NCBI GenBank assembly: GCA_029864095.1
Contig: JAOTUB010000011.1
Span: forward strand, 1 to 50,564
Direction of reading: 5' to 3'
Length of the DNA stretch: 50,564 nt
DNA from: Gammaproteobacteria bacterium
GTDB taxonomy: Bacteria > Pseudomonadota > Gammaproteobacteria > Steroidobacterales > Woeseiaceae
Shown: in pieces, positions 43,441-50,564 of the stretch
Position numbering within the stretch: position 1 is the first letter of the stretch
How the letters are laid out: every line of letters begins with the position of its first letter
Translations under genes and position numbers: made by a program
The notes under the pieces: generated by a model
Told to the model about the DNA's origin: nothing
Seen by the model: the letters and a program-made list of their open reading frames with translations, nothing else
Databases searched by the model: none

Positions 43441-44502
43441 TCAGTCTTCGTTTCTGAGGCGTTCGAATTTGGACTTGTTGTTGGCCTGCTGGTAGGCCTC
43501 GCGCCCGGAAACATAGGCGCCCTCGACGAGGGCCATCAGCGCAGAATCCATTGTCCGCATACCGGCGCTGCCGCCCGACTGCATGGCGGTCTCGAGTTGG
43601 TCGAGTTTGCCCTGGCGAATCAGGTTGGCAACTGCTGCGGTGTTAATCAGGACCTCCAGCGCAGCGATGCGGCCGGGCTTACCCTTGGTCGGCAGCAATT
43701 GCTGTGAGACGACGCCTCGAAGAGAGGTCGATATCATCGTTCGAATATGGCTCTGCTTGTCCGCCGGGAACGAGTTGATAATTCGATCCACAGTCTGAGC
43801 CGCGCCATTCGTGTGCAAGGTGCCCATCACGAGTATACCCATCTCGGCGGCTGTAACCGCGACGCTGATCGTCTCGAGGTCCCGCATCTCGCCGACAAGG
43901 ACAACGTCCGGGTCTTCTCGCAGTGCCGAGTGCAGCGCTTCCGCGAATGTCGCGCTGTGCACACCGATCTCGCGCTGGCTGACCAGGCAGTTCTGCGTCT
44001 TGTGAGTAAACTCGACCGGATCTTCGATCGTCAGAATATGACCCTTCAGCGTCCTGTTGATCTCGTCAATCATGGCCGCAAGCGTTGTCGACTTTCCCGA
44101 TCCTGTCTTGCCGGTAACGAGAATCATGCCTGAGGTCTGCTTGCACAAATCGAGAATCACGCGCGGCATGCCAAGTTGTTTGAGCGTTAGTGCTTTTGAA
44201 GGAATCGCGCGAAAAATTGCCCCGATCCCGTTCAGATGGCGAAATACATTAACGCGAAACCGTGAGACATCCGGGATATCGTAGGCGAAATCGGCTGCCT
44301 CATCGCGCGCGAAGGCACGCTGCGTCGTTCCGTCCATGATCTCGAACATCGACTCCTGAAGTGTCTCAGCCTCGACTTTTTCGTCCAACAGGATCTGTAA
44401 CTGGCCGTGTACGCGAGCACGAACCGGGTCGCCCGACACCAAGTGTAGGTCTGACGCGTTTTGTGCGAGCGCCTTGTGGAGATATTGATCGATCTTATTC
44501 AT
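43441..44502 (-). CDS. PilT/PilU-family pilus retraction ATPase (second copy)
   Basis: The protein has 353 residues: the N-terminal PAS-like domain starts with SDLHLVSGDPVRARVHG. The Walker A box is GKTGSGKST, with the Asp box around LTIEDPVEF, Walker B DPDVVLVGEMRD and the His box GTLHTNGA. It is a type IV pilus twitching ATPase of the PilT class by motif content. Its ATG overlaps the stop of the first PilT-like gene by 4 nt. In Pseudomonas the equivalent pair is pilT-pilU; which of the two here is the main retraction motor cannot be fixed from motifs. Confidence 0.9.
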   Translation of the reverse strand: MNKIDQYLHKALAQNASDLHLVSGDPVRARVHGQLQILLDEKVEAETLQESMFEIMDGTTQRAFARDEAADFAYDIPDVSRFRVNVFRHLNGIGAIFRAIPSKALTLKQLGMPRVILDLCKQTSGMILVTGKTGSGKSTTLAAMIDEINRTLKGHILTIEDPVEFTHKTQNCLVSQREIGVHSATFAEALHSALREDPDVVLVGEMRDLETISVAVTAAEMGILVMGTLHTNGAAQTVDRIINSFPADKQSHIRTMISTSLRGVVSQQLLPTKGKPGRIAALEVLINTAAVANLIRQGKLDQLETAMQSGGSAGMRTMDSALMALVEGAYVSGREAYQQANNKSKFERLRNED

Positions 44503-45611
44503 TGATTGAATTGCTTCTCGTCGCCACCGGTATCGAGTGTGCGAACCAGGGTCGTGTCGGTTACGAAACGTGCGAATTTGCTCTTGTCCGCGGCAAATCG
44601 ATATGCGTCATCCGGGTCTATTTCCTTGCGCTTGATCGCATCGAGCAAGGCCTGATCCATGAGCTGCATGCCCAGATCCCGACCGGTTTGCAGCTGTGAC
44701 GGAACCTGGTGTGTCTGGTCCGTAGTGATCAGTTTGGCAATTGCGCGGTTGTTGACAAGAATTTCAAGCACTGCCCGTCTGCCGCGACCGTCAGGCGTCT
44801 TGCAAAGCACCTGCGTGACAACTGCTTTCAGACTCATCGAAAGAAATGCCTTGGTCTGCTCACGCAGCTCCCCCGGCAGCGCATCGATAACGCGATCAAT
44901 CGTCTTGACGGCACTCGTCGTATGCAGTGTGCCGAGCACCAGATGCCCGGTCTCTGCCGCGGTCATCGCCATCGATATCGTCTCGGCATCTCGCAGCTCG
45001 CCAACTAGAATGACATCAGGGTCTTCACGCATTGCCGAGCGGACGCCGTCGGCAAACGAGGTCAGGTGCGTGCCGAGTTCGCGCTGGATAACCTGACATT
45101 TCTTACTCGGGTGTACGAACTCGATTGGATCTTCAAGACTAATGATATTGAGGGCCCGAGTCTCGTTGAGGTGATTAATCATCGCTGCAAGAGTTGTCGA
45201 TTTACCGGTACCGGTCGACCCGGTAACGAGCACCATGCCCTGATGATAGTCGCAAAAATCAGCGAGGATCTTCGGCACGTTGAGCTCTTGCAGCGTCGGC
45301 ACCTCGCCGGGAATATACCGAAAGACGGCGCCGTAGCCGGTTACTTTGCGAAATACGTTGACGCGAAAGCGTCCGCCTTCCTCAGCGACATAGGAAAAAT
45401 CGAGATCGTGGCCAAGTTCCAGTGTTTGTTTCTGGTTATCGGTAAGAATTTCGAGAATGTACGTCTCGAGTTCCGTGTCTGATAGCTGCCGAAACTTGAT
45501 CGGCATCAGATCGCCATTCATGCGCAACATCGGCGGCACGCCAACCGCAAGGTGCACGTCGGAACAACCCTGCGCGAGACCGAGCTTCAAAAACGAGTCG
45601 ATACGAGCCAT
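44499..45611 (-). CDS. PilT-family type IV pilus retraction ATPase (first copy)
   Basis: The protein has 370 residues. It has SDVHLAVGVPPMLRMNGDL at the start, Walker A GSTGTGKST, the Asp box ISLEDPIEFVH, Walker B DPDVILVGELRDAET and the His box TLHTTSAVKT. The C-terminal 30 residues (KSKFARFVTD..., as in the partner) extend beyond standard PilT (344 residues). It hydrolyses ATP to retract type IV pili at the inner membrane. It lies 127 nt downstream of the HEAT-kinase gene, read in the same direction. Confidence 0.9.
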   Translation of the reverse strand: MARIDSFLKLGLAQGCSDVHLAVGVPPMLRMNGDLMPIKFRQLSDTELETYILEILTDNQKQTLELGHDLDFSYVAEEGGRFRVNVFRKVTGYGAVFRYIPGEVPTLQELNVPKILADFCDYHQGMVLVTGSTGTGKSTTLAAMINHLNETRALNIISLEDPIEFVHPSKKCQVIQRELGTHLTSFADGVRSAMREDPDVILVGELRDAETISMAMTAAETGHLVLGTLHTTSAVKTIDRVIDALPGELREQTKAFLSMSLKAVVTQVLCKTPDGRGRRAVLEILVNNRAIAKLITTDQTHQVPSQLQTGRDLGMQLMDQALLDAIKRKEIDPDDAYRFAADKSKFARFVTDTTLVRTLDTGGDEKQFNQ

Positions 45612-45719
45612 ATCGGCCGGAACTCCGATAAATCAGACAGTTGCGCCTATCCTAGGTGGAAATTATGTCGCATGCCAGAGCAACATCACACTTTTGGAAA
45701 TTGGTCGGGGCGGACCGGT

Positions 45720-45738
45720 TGCGGCGGCCGGGCCGCCG
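45720..45738 (-). other. GC-rich palindrome after the kinase stop
   Basis: CGGCGGCC and GGCCGCCG form a near-perfect hairpin immediately after the TGA of the kinase gene. There is no T-run after it on the minus strand, so it is not a classic terminator; it may stabilise the mRNA end or weaken read-through into the PilT-like genes. Confidence 0.4.
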
Positions 45739-48198
45739 TCACAGTGCGTCGAGCGCCTCTGTCAGTTCGTCCATCGACTGATAGCGCTTGGACTTGTCCA
45801 CGGACATGGCCTTGGCAATGATTGCCGCGTATTCGTCAGGAATCTCGGGATTGACCTCCTGACACTGCTTGGCTTTGCCCTGGACGTGCTGATACATGAC
45901 GGACATGTGGTCGCCGCGGCTGTACGGCGGAATGCCCGTTGCCATCTCGTACATGATGACGCCGATGCTGTAGATGTCGGCGGTCTCGTCCACTTTCTTG
46001 CCAAGAATTTGCTCGGGCGCCATGTATTTCGGGGAGCCAATGACGTAGCCAGTCTTTGTAAGCTGCGTGTCGCCGCTCGACGCGGCCGCCGCGACACCGA
46101 AGTCCACGATCTTCAGCAGTCCTTCGTCGTTGACGAGGATGTTCGCCGGCTTGAGATCGCGGTGAATGACGCCGGCCAGGTGCGCAACGGTCATGCCTGT
46201 CGCCATGTCGCGTGAATACTTCAGCGCCTTGTCCATGTCCATGGGTTTGTTGTTGGGCATCTCGCCGCTCAGCGTGTGTGAGGGGAAGTACTCCATCGAG
46301 ATCGCATAGGCGCCCTGCAGATGCAGAAAGTCATAGATCCGAATCACGTTTTTGTGCGTTATCTTGCGTGAGTAACGCAACTCGTGAACAAAGCGCTTCA
46401 TCATCTCTTCATCAGAAGAGACATTCGGGTTCAAGAACTTGAGGATTAGTCGCTCGTCGACAACTTCGTCTTCCATCAACAAGACGGTGCCGAATGCGCC
46501 CTTGCCAATTTTCTCGATGTATTTGTAACGGCCATCCAGGACGTCGCCCGGTTTGAGCTTGGAGATATCGAGCACCGGTGGCGCGGTTGCCGCGGCTGGC
46601 GCCGGTGCATCTGCCCCTGCCGGAGCAATGTCGGTTGTGGCTCCTTGAGCAGCCGCGTGCGCTTTCGCCTGCGCATCGAGGAGTTTTTCGAGATCTTCGT
46701 CGTCGAGCAGCATGGTCTTGGTATGCTCGCCAATCTTCTTGGCGCGCTCGTTTTCCGCAAGAACCGTTTCTGAATACCGCGCATCCAGCGACTTCAGTGC
46801 CTTGTCTGCGCTGTTGATGATCGTCGGCTCGTTAGACTGCTTAATCTTCTGCAGGACGCCTCGAATAGTGTCGACCTGCGATTCGTCGGCGAGAATCGCA
46901 ATGGCTTTGATAGCCTCGACCTGAACCTCGCGTTCCGGACGGTTGATCATGGGCAATATGGCGGTGATATGTTTTTTGCTGCCAATCTTGCTTAGTGCGC
47001 GAATGATGACTGCGTCCGTCTTGGCATCCTTGCCGAGCATATCAAGAAGTTTCGGTAGAGCTTTCGGACTGCCGATCTTGGACAGTGCGTCGACGGCGCG
47101 TTCGCGAACCCACCAATCCTCGTCGTCGGCCGCGCTGATTAGATGGTCGACAGCGCGTTCGTCTTTGGTTGCATTAAGAATCTCGATTGCTGTGCGGCGA
47201 ATCTCCTCGTCCTTGTCTTTGATCAAAGCAACAACGGAGTCGACGACCTTGGGTCCACCGATTTCGGCAAGTGCATCGCCGGCACGCGACCGAACCCACC
47301 AGTCGTCATCCCGGATCGCATTGAATAGTTCTTTGACGGAATCGGCATTACCGATTTCATTGAGGACTTCAACAGCTGAGCGGCGCGCATACTCAGATTC
47401 GTCTTTGAGGGCGTCGGTAAGATACTTGACCGTGTCGGGGTGGTTGATCTGCACCATCATGTCGACGGCTTTGTTTTGCACGTCGATATCAGGGTCTCGC
47501 AGCAGTTTGCTCACTGCCTCGATGTTGACGGCGGCTCCGCGCGTTGCCAGCGCACTGAGGGCCGCACCGCGCACCATTTTGTTCGCGTCTTTGAGCTGTA
47601 TTTCGAGCGCCTGATTCACCTCGGGTTTGTTGAACTTGCTGACCAGGCCGATGAGATGAACCTTAATGACCGGGTCGCGTCCGCCCATACGCGAGACCAG
47701 GTCCGGCAACATCTCCGGTTTGACAATTTCTTCAATAATCTTGAACAGCGCGCCTGACTCTTTTGGCTCGGACTCATAGGCGCGCTGCAACAGGTCATGA
47801 ATGCTCAGATCCTGTTTGTGGACACGCAGGACCTCGATCAGGGCGGGCTTGGAAACTTCCGGGTCGTCAAACCAGTCGAGCAAGCTGTTCGCCCTGTAAT
47901 CTGTACTACTGGACAGTGCCCAGGACGTACCCGAGACGACCCTTTCGTTCCCGTCAGCCAGGCCCTCCTTGTATAGTTCCAGCGTCTTGTCGTTGAGCAT
48001 GCTTGTCAGGATGTCGACAAACACCATCGTGTGCGACTTGTCCGAGAGGGCGAGCGCGTCGATGGCTTTTGGGATTGCTTTGGGTCCAATCTTCTTGATG
48101 CGGCTGACCAGACGTTTGGCGGAGGGCGAATCGGGTTTTTGCTCTGCAACCAACTGACTGACCAGTTGGTCGGCGCGATAACCGCTCAGGATGCTCAC
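45739..48198 (-). CDS. HEAT-repeat protein with C-terminal Hanks-type Ser/Thr kinase
   Basis: From GTG 48198 (SILSGYRADQLVSQLV) the product has 819 residues; GTG 48246 is in frame but adds 16 atypical residues, and neither has a clear ribosome site. Residues about 30-480 are HEAT/PBS-type helical repeats, many with DDDWWVRSRAGDAL or DEDWWVRERAVDAL units. An Ala/Pro linker (about 510-540) leads to a full kinase domain: IGKGAFGTVLL (P-loop, near 561), a lysine in LILKFLNP, HRDLKPANIL near 676, DFGVA and the YMAPEQ motif. All key residues are present, so it should be active. Kinases normally sit N-terminal in such fusions. Position before two PilT-like genes suggests control of pilus motors. Confidence 0.9.
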   Translation of the reverse strand: MSILSGYRADQLVSQLVAEQKPDSPSAKRLVSRIKKIGPKAIPKAIDALALSDKSHTMVFVDILTSMLNDKTLELYKEGLADGNERVVSGTSWALSSSTDYRANSLLDWFDDPEVSKPALIEVLRVHKQDLSIHDLLQRAYESEPKESGALFKIIEEIVKPEMLPDLVSRMGGRDPVIKVHLIGLVSKFNKPEVNQALEIQLKDANKMVRGAALSALATRGAAVNIEAVSKLLRDPDIDVQNKAVDMMVQINHPDTVKYLTDALKDESEYARRSAVEVLNEIGNADSVKELFNAIRDDDWWVRSRAGDALAEIGGPKVVDSVVALIKDKDEEIRRTAIEILNATKDERAVDHLISAADDEDWWVRERAVDALSKIGSPKALPKLLDMLGKDAKTDAVIIRALSKIGSKKHITAILPMINRPEREVQVEAIKAIAILADESQVDTIRGVLQKIKQSNEPTIINSADKALKSLDARYSETVLAENERAKKIGEHTKTMLLDDEDLEKLLDAQAKAHAAAQGATTDIAPAGADAPAPAAATAPPVLDISKLKPGDVLDGRYKYIEKIGKGAFGTVLLMEDEVVDERLILKFLNPNVSSDEEMMKRFVHELRYSRKITHKNVIRIYDFLHLQGAYAISMEYFPSHTLSGEMPNNKPMDMDKALKYSRDMATGMTVAHLAGVIHRDLKPANILVNDEGLLKIVDFGVAAAASSGDTQLTKTGYVIGSPKYMAPEQILGKKVDETADIYSIGVIMYEMATGIPPYSRGDHMSVMYQHVQGKAKQCQEVNPEIPDEYAAIIAKAMSVDKSKRYQSMDELTEALDAL

Positions 48199-48416
48199 GG
48201 GCGCGCACCACGCCAAGGCGTTGCCGTGTCCGGCTTCCCTGCACACGAAACTTCTGAACGTATCCTAGAGTCAGTCAATCGGTGTTTCGCTATAGCCCAA
48301 GCGAAGCGAGATAGGCGGCAACGGACCGCGTACCCCAAGCCTCTCAATTCCAAGATGCGGCATTATGCCACATCACATTTGCACATATGGTCGCATAAGC
48401 CCTGCAAAACCAATGC

Positions 48417-48444
48417 TTGGTTCCCGCTGCAGCTTCGTTACAAT
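48417..48444 (+). promoter_or_regulatory. Candidate promoter of apbC-dcd
   Basis: TTGGTT (48417-48422), a 16-nt spacer and TACAAT (48439-48444). Transcription would start near 48451, exactly at the left arm of the hairpin described next. This 310-nt divergent gap also must hold the kinase promoter, which was not identified. Confidence 0.4.
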
Positions 48445-48450
48445 GTGCGC

Positions 48451-48486
48451 GCGCAGGCCTCCGTCACGAGGCCTCTGCGCAATTTT
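48451..48486 (+). promoter_or_regulatory. Stem-loop in the apbC leader
   Basis: AGGCCTC (48455-48461) pairs with GAGGCCT (48468-48474) and GCGC (48451-48454) with GCGC (48477-48480), with loop CGTCAC and two bulged bases. AATTTT follows. The apbC GTG is 23 nt further. It could be a 5' stabilising hairpin or a weak attenuator. Confidence 0.4.
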
Positions 48487-48508
48487 ACCTAATACCATAG
48501 GCGGAAAT

Positions 48509-49603
48509 GTGACGCCGTCAACAGAATCAGACGTGAATAAGTTCCTTAATTCCATTGAGCTACCGGGGATCGGCCGGACCATCGCCGAAGTTGCCCGGAT
48601 TATCGAGGCAAAAGCCGCCAATGACGCCATTCTGGCGCGAATCGAGCTCGGGTTTCCGGCGCAAAATCGCCTGGAGGCTTACCGAGCGCATATCGCGGCC
48701 GCTTTGAGCGCTGAAACGGGCTGCGAAGACGTCAGCGTTGAGATGACCACAAAGATCGTTGCCCACGGCGTGCAGCGAAACCTGAAACCACTCGAGAACG
48801 TGCGCAATGTCATCGCGATCGCGTCCGGCAAAGGCGGTGTCGGCAAATCGACAGTTGCGGTTAACGTCGCGCTCGCGCTTGTTGCCGAAGGTGCGCGTGT
48901 TGGTCTGCTCGATGCGGATATTTATGGCCCAAGCCAGCCACACATGGTGGGCCTGGCGGGTAAACAGCCGCAGAGTGAGGATGGCAAGACTATGCGGCCG
49001 CTCGAAGCTTACGGGTTGCAGGTCATGTCGATCGGTTTCCTGATCGATGCGGACCAGCCGATGGTCTGGCGCGGCCCCATGGTTACCTCTGCATTGCAGC
49101 AATTGCTCCATCAGACGACCTGGCAGGACCTCGATTACCTGATCGTTGATATGCCGCCCGGAACTGGTGACATCCAGCTGACGCTGTCGCAGCAGGTGCC
49201 GGTCAGCGGTGCAGTTATCGTGACGACACCACAGAATATCGCCACACTGGATGCGCGTAAGGGCCTGGCGATGTTCCGCAAGGTGTCGATACCAGTGCTC
49301 GGTGTCATCGAGAATATGAGCACGCACGTTTGCTCCGCGTGCGGCCACGAGGAGCCGATTTTCGGCGCGGGCGGCGGCGAGAAGATGTCGCAGGACTTCG
49401 ACGTCGAATTGCTGGGTCAGTTGCCGCTCGATTCCCGAATTCGTGAGCAGACCGACAGCGGCAAACCCACAGTCCTGGCCGATCCGGACTCTGCGGCAGC
49501 TGCGGCCTATCGAAGCGCAGCGCTCAACATGGCCGCCGCACAGGCGGCTCAGGGCCGTGACTACGCCAGCAAGTTTCCAAAGATCGTCGTCGAGGACAGT
49601 TGA
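48509..49603 (+). CDS. apbC: Iron-sulfur cluster carrier protein ApbC (Mrp/NBP35 family)
   Basis: From GTG 48509 the product has 364 residues (E. coli Mrp has 369). An N-terminal DUF59-like domain (about 10-90, [13 protein letters not shown]) is followed by the P-loop [52 protein letters not shown] and the CXXC pair CSACGH that bridges an Fe-S cluster. It carries clusters to apo-proteins in the cytosol. It forms an operon with dcd (overlap of one base, TGATG). metG, its usual neighbour, is 5 kb away behind the pilus genes. Confidence 0.95.
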   Translation: MTPSTESDVNKFLNSIELPGIGRTIAEVARIIEAKAANDAILARIELGFPAQNRLEAYRAHIAAALSAETGCEDVSVEMTTKIVAHGVQRNLKPLENVRNVIAIASGKGGVGKSTVAVNVALALVAEGARVGLLDADIYGPSQPHMVGLAGKQPQSEDGKTMRPLEAYGLQVMSIGFLIDADQPMVWRGPMVTSALQQLLHQTTWQDLDYLIVDMPPGTGDIQLTLSQQVPVSGAVIVTTPQNIATLDARKGLAMFRKVSIPVLGVIENMSTHVCSACGHEEPIFGAGGGEKMSQDFDVELLGQLPLDSRIREQTDSGKPTVLADPDSAAAAAYRSAALNMAAAQAAQGRDYASKFPKIVVEDS

Positions 49604-50169
49604 TGAGTATTAAGTCGGACCGCTGGATTCGTCGCATGGCGAGTGAGCATGGAATGATCGAACCATTCGAGCCGGGGCAGGTGCGTACGAATGACGAACA
49701 TCGCATCGTTTCGTACGGGACATCGAGCTACGGCTATGACGTACGCTGCTCAAACCATTTCAAGATCTTCACCAATATAAATTCGGCTATTGTCGATCCG
49801 AAATCGTTTGACGCATCGAGTTTCGTCGATTTGGAAAGCGACGTCTGCGTGATTCCGCCGAATTCGTTCGCGCTGGCGAGCACGGTCGAATACTTCCGCA
49901 TCCCGAGAAACGTGCTGACGATATGTCTGGGCAAGTCCACGTACGCACGCTGCGGAATCATCGTCAATGTGACGCCGCTGGAGCCCGAGTGGGAGGGCCA
50001 CGTTACCCTCGAGTTTTCGAATACAACGCCTTTGCCAGCGAAGATCTACGCAAATGAGGGTGTGGCACAGATGCTGTTTCTTGAATCCGACGAAGAATGC
50101 GAGACGTCGTACAAAGACCGTGGCGGTAAGTACCAGGGTCAGGTCGGAGTCACGCTGCCGAAAGCGTAA
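49603..50169 (+). CDS. dcd: dCTP deaminase
   Basis: From ATG 49603 the product has 188 residues, the family's usual length; TTG 49600 is in frame but less likely. The protein starts [20 protein letters not shown] and has [17 protein letters not shown]-like [11 protein letters not shown], the catalytic region [20 protein letters not shown] and the conserved Glu in [10 protein letters not shown], then [12 protein letters not shown]. It converts dCTP to dUTP, feeding thymidylate synthesis. It is translationally coupled to apbC. Confidence 0.95.
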   Translation: MSIKSDRWIRRMASEHGMIEPFEPGQVRTNDEHRIVSYGTSSYGYDVRCSNHFKIFTNINSAIVDPKSFDASSFVDLESDVCVIPPNSFALASTVEYFRIPRNVLTICLGKSTYARCGIIVNVTPLEPEWEGHVTLEFSNTTPLPAKIYANEGVAQMLFLESDEECETSYKDRGGKYQGQVGVTLPKA

Positions 50170-50192
50170 CGCCAAGACAAGCGCAAGACTAA

Positions 50193-50278
50193 AGGTCCGC
50201 TTTCGCGCAAAGCAGCCACTCAATCCCCCTTCGAAATCAGAAAAATGTTCGCCAGCTAACGGCCACAAGCAGCCATTC
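50193..50278 (+). repeat. Dispersed palindromic element, copy 10
   Basis: GGTCCGCTTTCGCGC...AAAGCAGCCAC (50194-50219) and CCAGCTAACGGCCACAAGC (50253-50270), then AGCCATTCGC. The second arm matches the variant at 4588-4606. This is the only copy seen outside the left 8 kb, again directly downstream of a gene end. Confidence 0.6.
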
Positions 50279-50288
50279 GCCGATCTGG

Positions 50289-50474
50289 TTACACGGGCTG
50301 AAATTTCCAATAAACCATATCGACGCCGACATAGAGGCAAGCCATCCAAATCGCGAAAACCACTAAGACAATCGCGCTGGTCGATAGGAGAATTGCTGAT
50401 TCTCGTCTAGTGCGTTGATGCCGTCGCTGCTGCCAGACCAGATCAGAGTTTCGCCCGGCGGCGATCCTGGCCAT
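50289..50474 (-). CDS. Possible small single-helix membrane protein
   Basis: A 61-residue frame from ATG 50474 with GGGA a few bases upstream. The first 30 residues are basic and Arg/Gln-rich, then there is one strong membrane helix (SAILLSTSAIVLVVFAIW) and a short tail with WKFQPV. The frame is open further upstream, but the extra part overlaps the terminator on the other strand. No family was recognised. It overlaps the putative RNA structure on the plus strand, so one of the two readings may be wrong. Confidence 0.35.
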   Translation of the reverse strand: MARIAAGRNSDLVWQQRRHQRTRRESAILLSTSAIVLVVFAIWMACLYVGVDMVYWKFQPV

Positions 50475-50518
50475 TGGTTCCCGGCAACTTTCCTGCCCGT
50501 CGAGTAATGGCAGCCGCC
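50457..50518 (+). ncRNA. Candidate structured RNA element before the right-edge terminator
   Basis: GGCGG (50457-50461), CTG (50467-50469) and CCATT (50471-50475) pair in register with AATGG (50506-50510), CAG (50511-50513) and CCGCC (50514-50518), leaving bulges and a 30-nt apical loop (50476-50505). A terminator follows 15 nt later. It could be a small RNA, the 3' end of the apbC-dcd message, or a leader/riboswitch for a gene beyond the window. It matches no riboswitch core that I recognise. Confidence 0.35.
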
Positions 50519-50533
50519 CGTTTCCTTGAGTTC

Positions 50534-50563
50534 GAGCCTGCGGCAACGCAGGCTCTTTTTTTT
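50534..50563 (+). terminator. Strong intrinsic terminator at the right edge
   Basis: GAGCCTGCG (50534-50542) pairs perfectly with CGCAGGCTC (50547-50555) around GCAA, followed by eight T. It ends a plus-strand transcript: either apbC-dcd, 365 nt upstream, or a short RNA that starts after dcd. Confidence 0.85.
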
Positions 50564-50564
50564 A

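Noticed and set aside
50400..50564. tRNA, tmRNA, 4.5S or 6S RNA at the right edge
   Set aside because: No T-loop GTTCRA, no CCA end, no SRP or 6S core sequence; only a generic stem and a terminator can be supported.

Overview
The window looks like chromosomal DNA of a Gammaproteobacterium. Support comes from the homodimeric AceE-type pyruvate dehydrogenase, the rsxABCDGE-nth block, the apbC-dcd pair next to metG, RNase T, a CGFS glutaredoxin (GrxD type) and PilT-family ATPases. Many secreted or lipoprotein genes and a TolB-like/TPR protein would fit a marine or sediment lineage (Woeseia/Chromatiales-like), but that placement is an inference. No rRNA, tRNA, CRISPR array, integrase or insertion sequence was found.

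Layout. 1-5.8 kb: seven co-oriented genes with no shared pathway (membrane, secreted, CAP-domain and acyltransferase proteins), separated by copies of a degenerate, palindrome-rich element of about 80 nt. This is the least explained part of the window. 5.9-8.4 kb: a lipoprotein double rhodanese, an OsmC protein and a decayed transporter remnant. 8.4-18.2 kb: small hypotheticals, a CsgG-like secreted protein, a tartrate/D-malate-type dehydrogenase, a TolB-like/TPR membrane protein, a di-haem MauG-like lipoprotein and DUF4382/DUF5666 proteins. 18.4-24.8 kb: a GAF-PAS-PAS-GGDEF-EAL protein, a TolA/TonB-C-like secreted protein, a urate-oxidase-N membrane protein, a 46-residue lipoprotein overlapping grxD, RNase T and an M17 aminopeptidase. 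25-31 kb: a complete aceE-aceF-lpd operon in which E3 carries its own lipoyl domain.

33-35.2 kb holds a DUF692 (MNIO)-DUF2063-DoxX cluster of the kind that modifies cysteine-containing peptides, but with no precursor gene beside it. 35.3-43.4 kb is a tightly packed minus-strand operon, metG-rsxABCDGE-nth-DUF1841, with repeated 4-nt stop/start overlaps. 43.4-48.2 kb carries two PilT-type ATPases below a protein that fuses HEAT repeats to a C-terminal Hanks-type kinase. These three genes lie between metG and apbC. apbC and dcd follow on the plus strand, and the window ends in more element copies, a possible structured RNA and a strong terminator.

How the genes work together: PDH supplies acetyl-CoA and NADH. 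The Rsx/Rnf complex moves electrons between NADH and ferredoxin-level carriers, and sits with the Fe-S enzyme Nth; ApbC is an Fe-S carrier. The kinase-PilT-PilT set plausibly controls pilus retraction. The best candidates for new biology are the 80-nt element array, the HEAT-kinase/PilT module, the precursor-less MNIO cluster, the GrxD-linked micro-lipoprotein and the structured RNA at the right edge.
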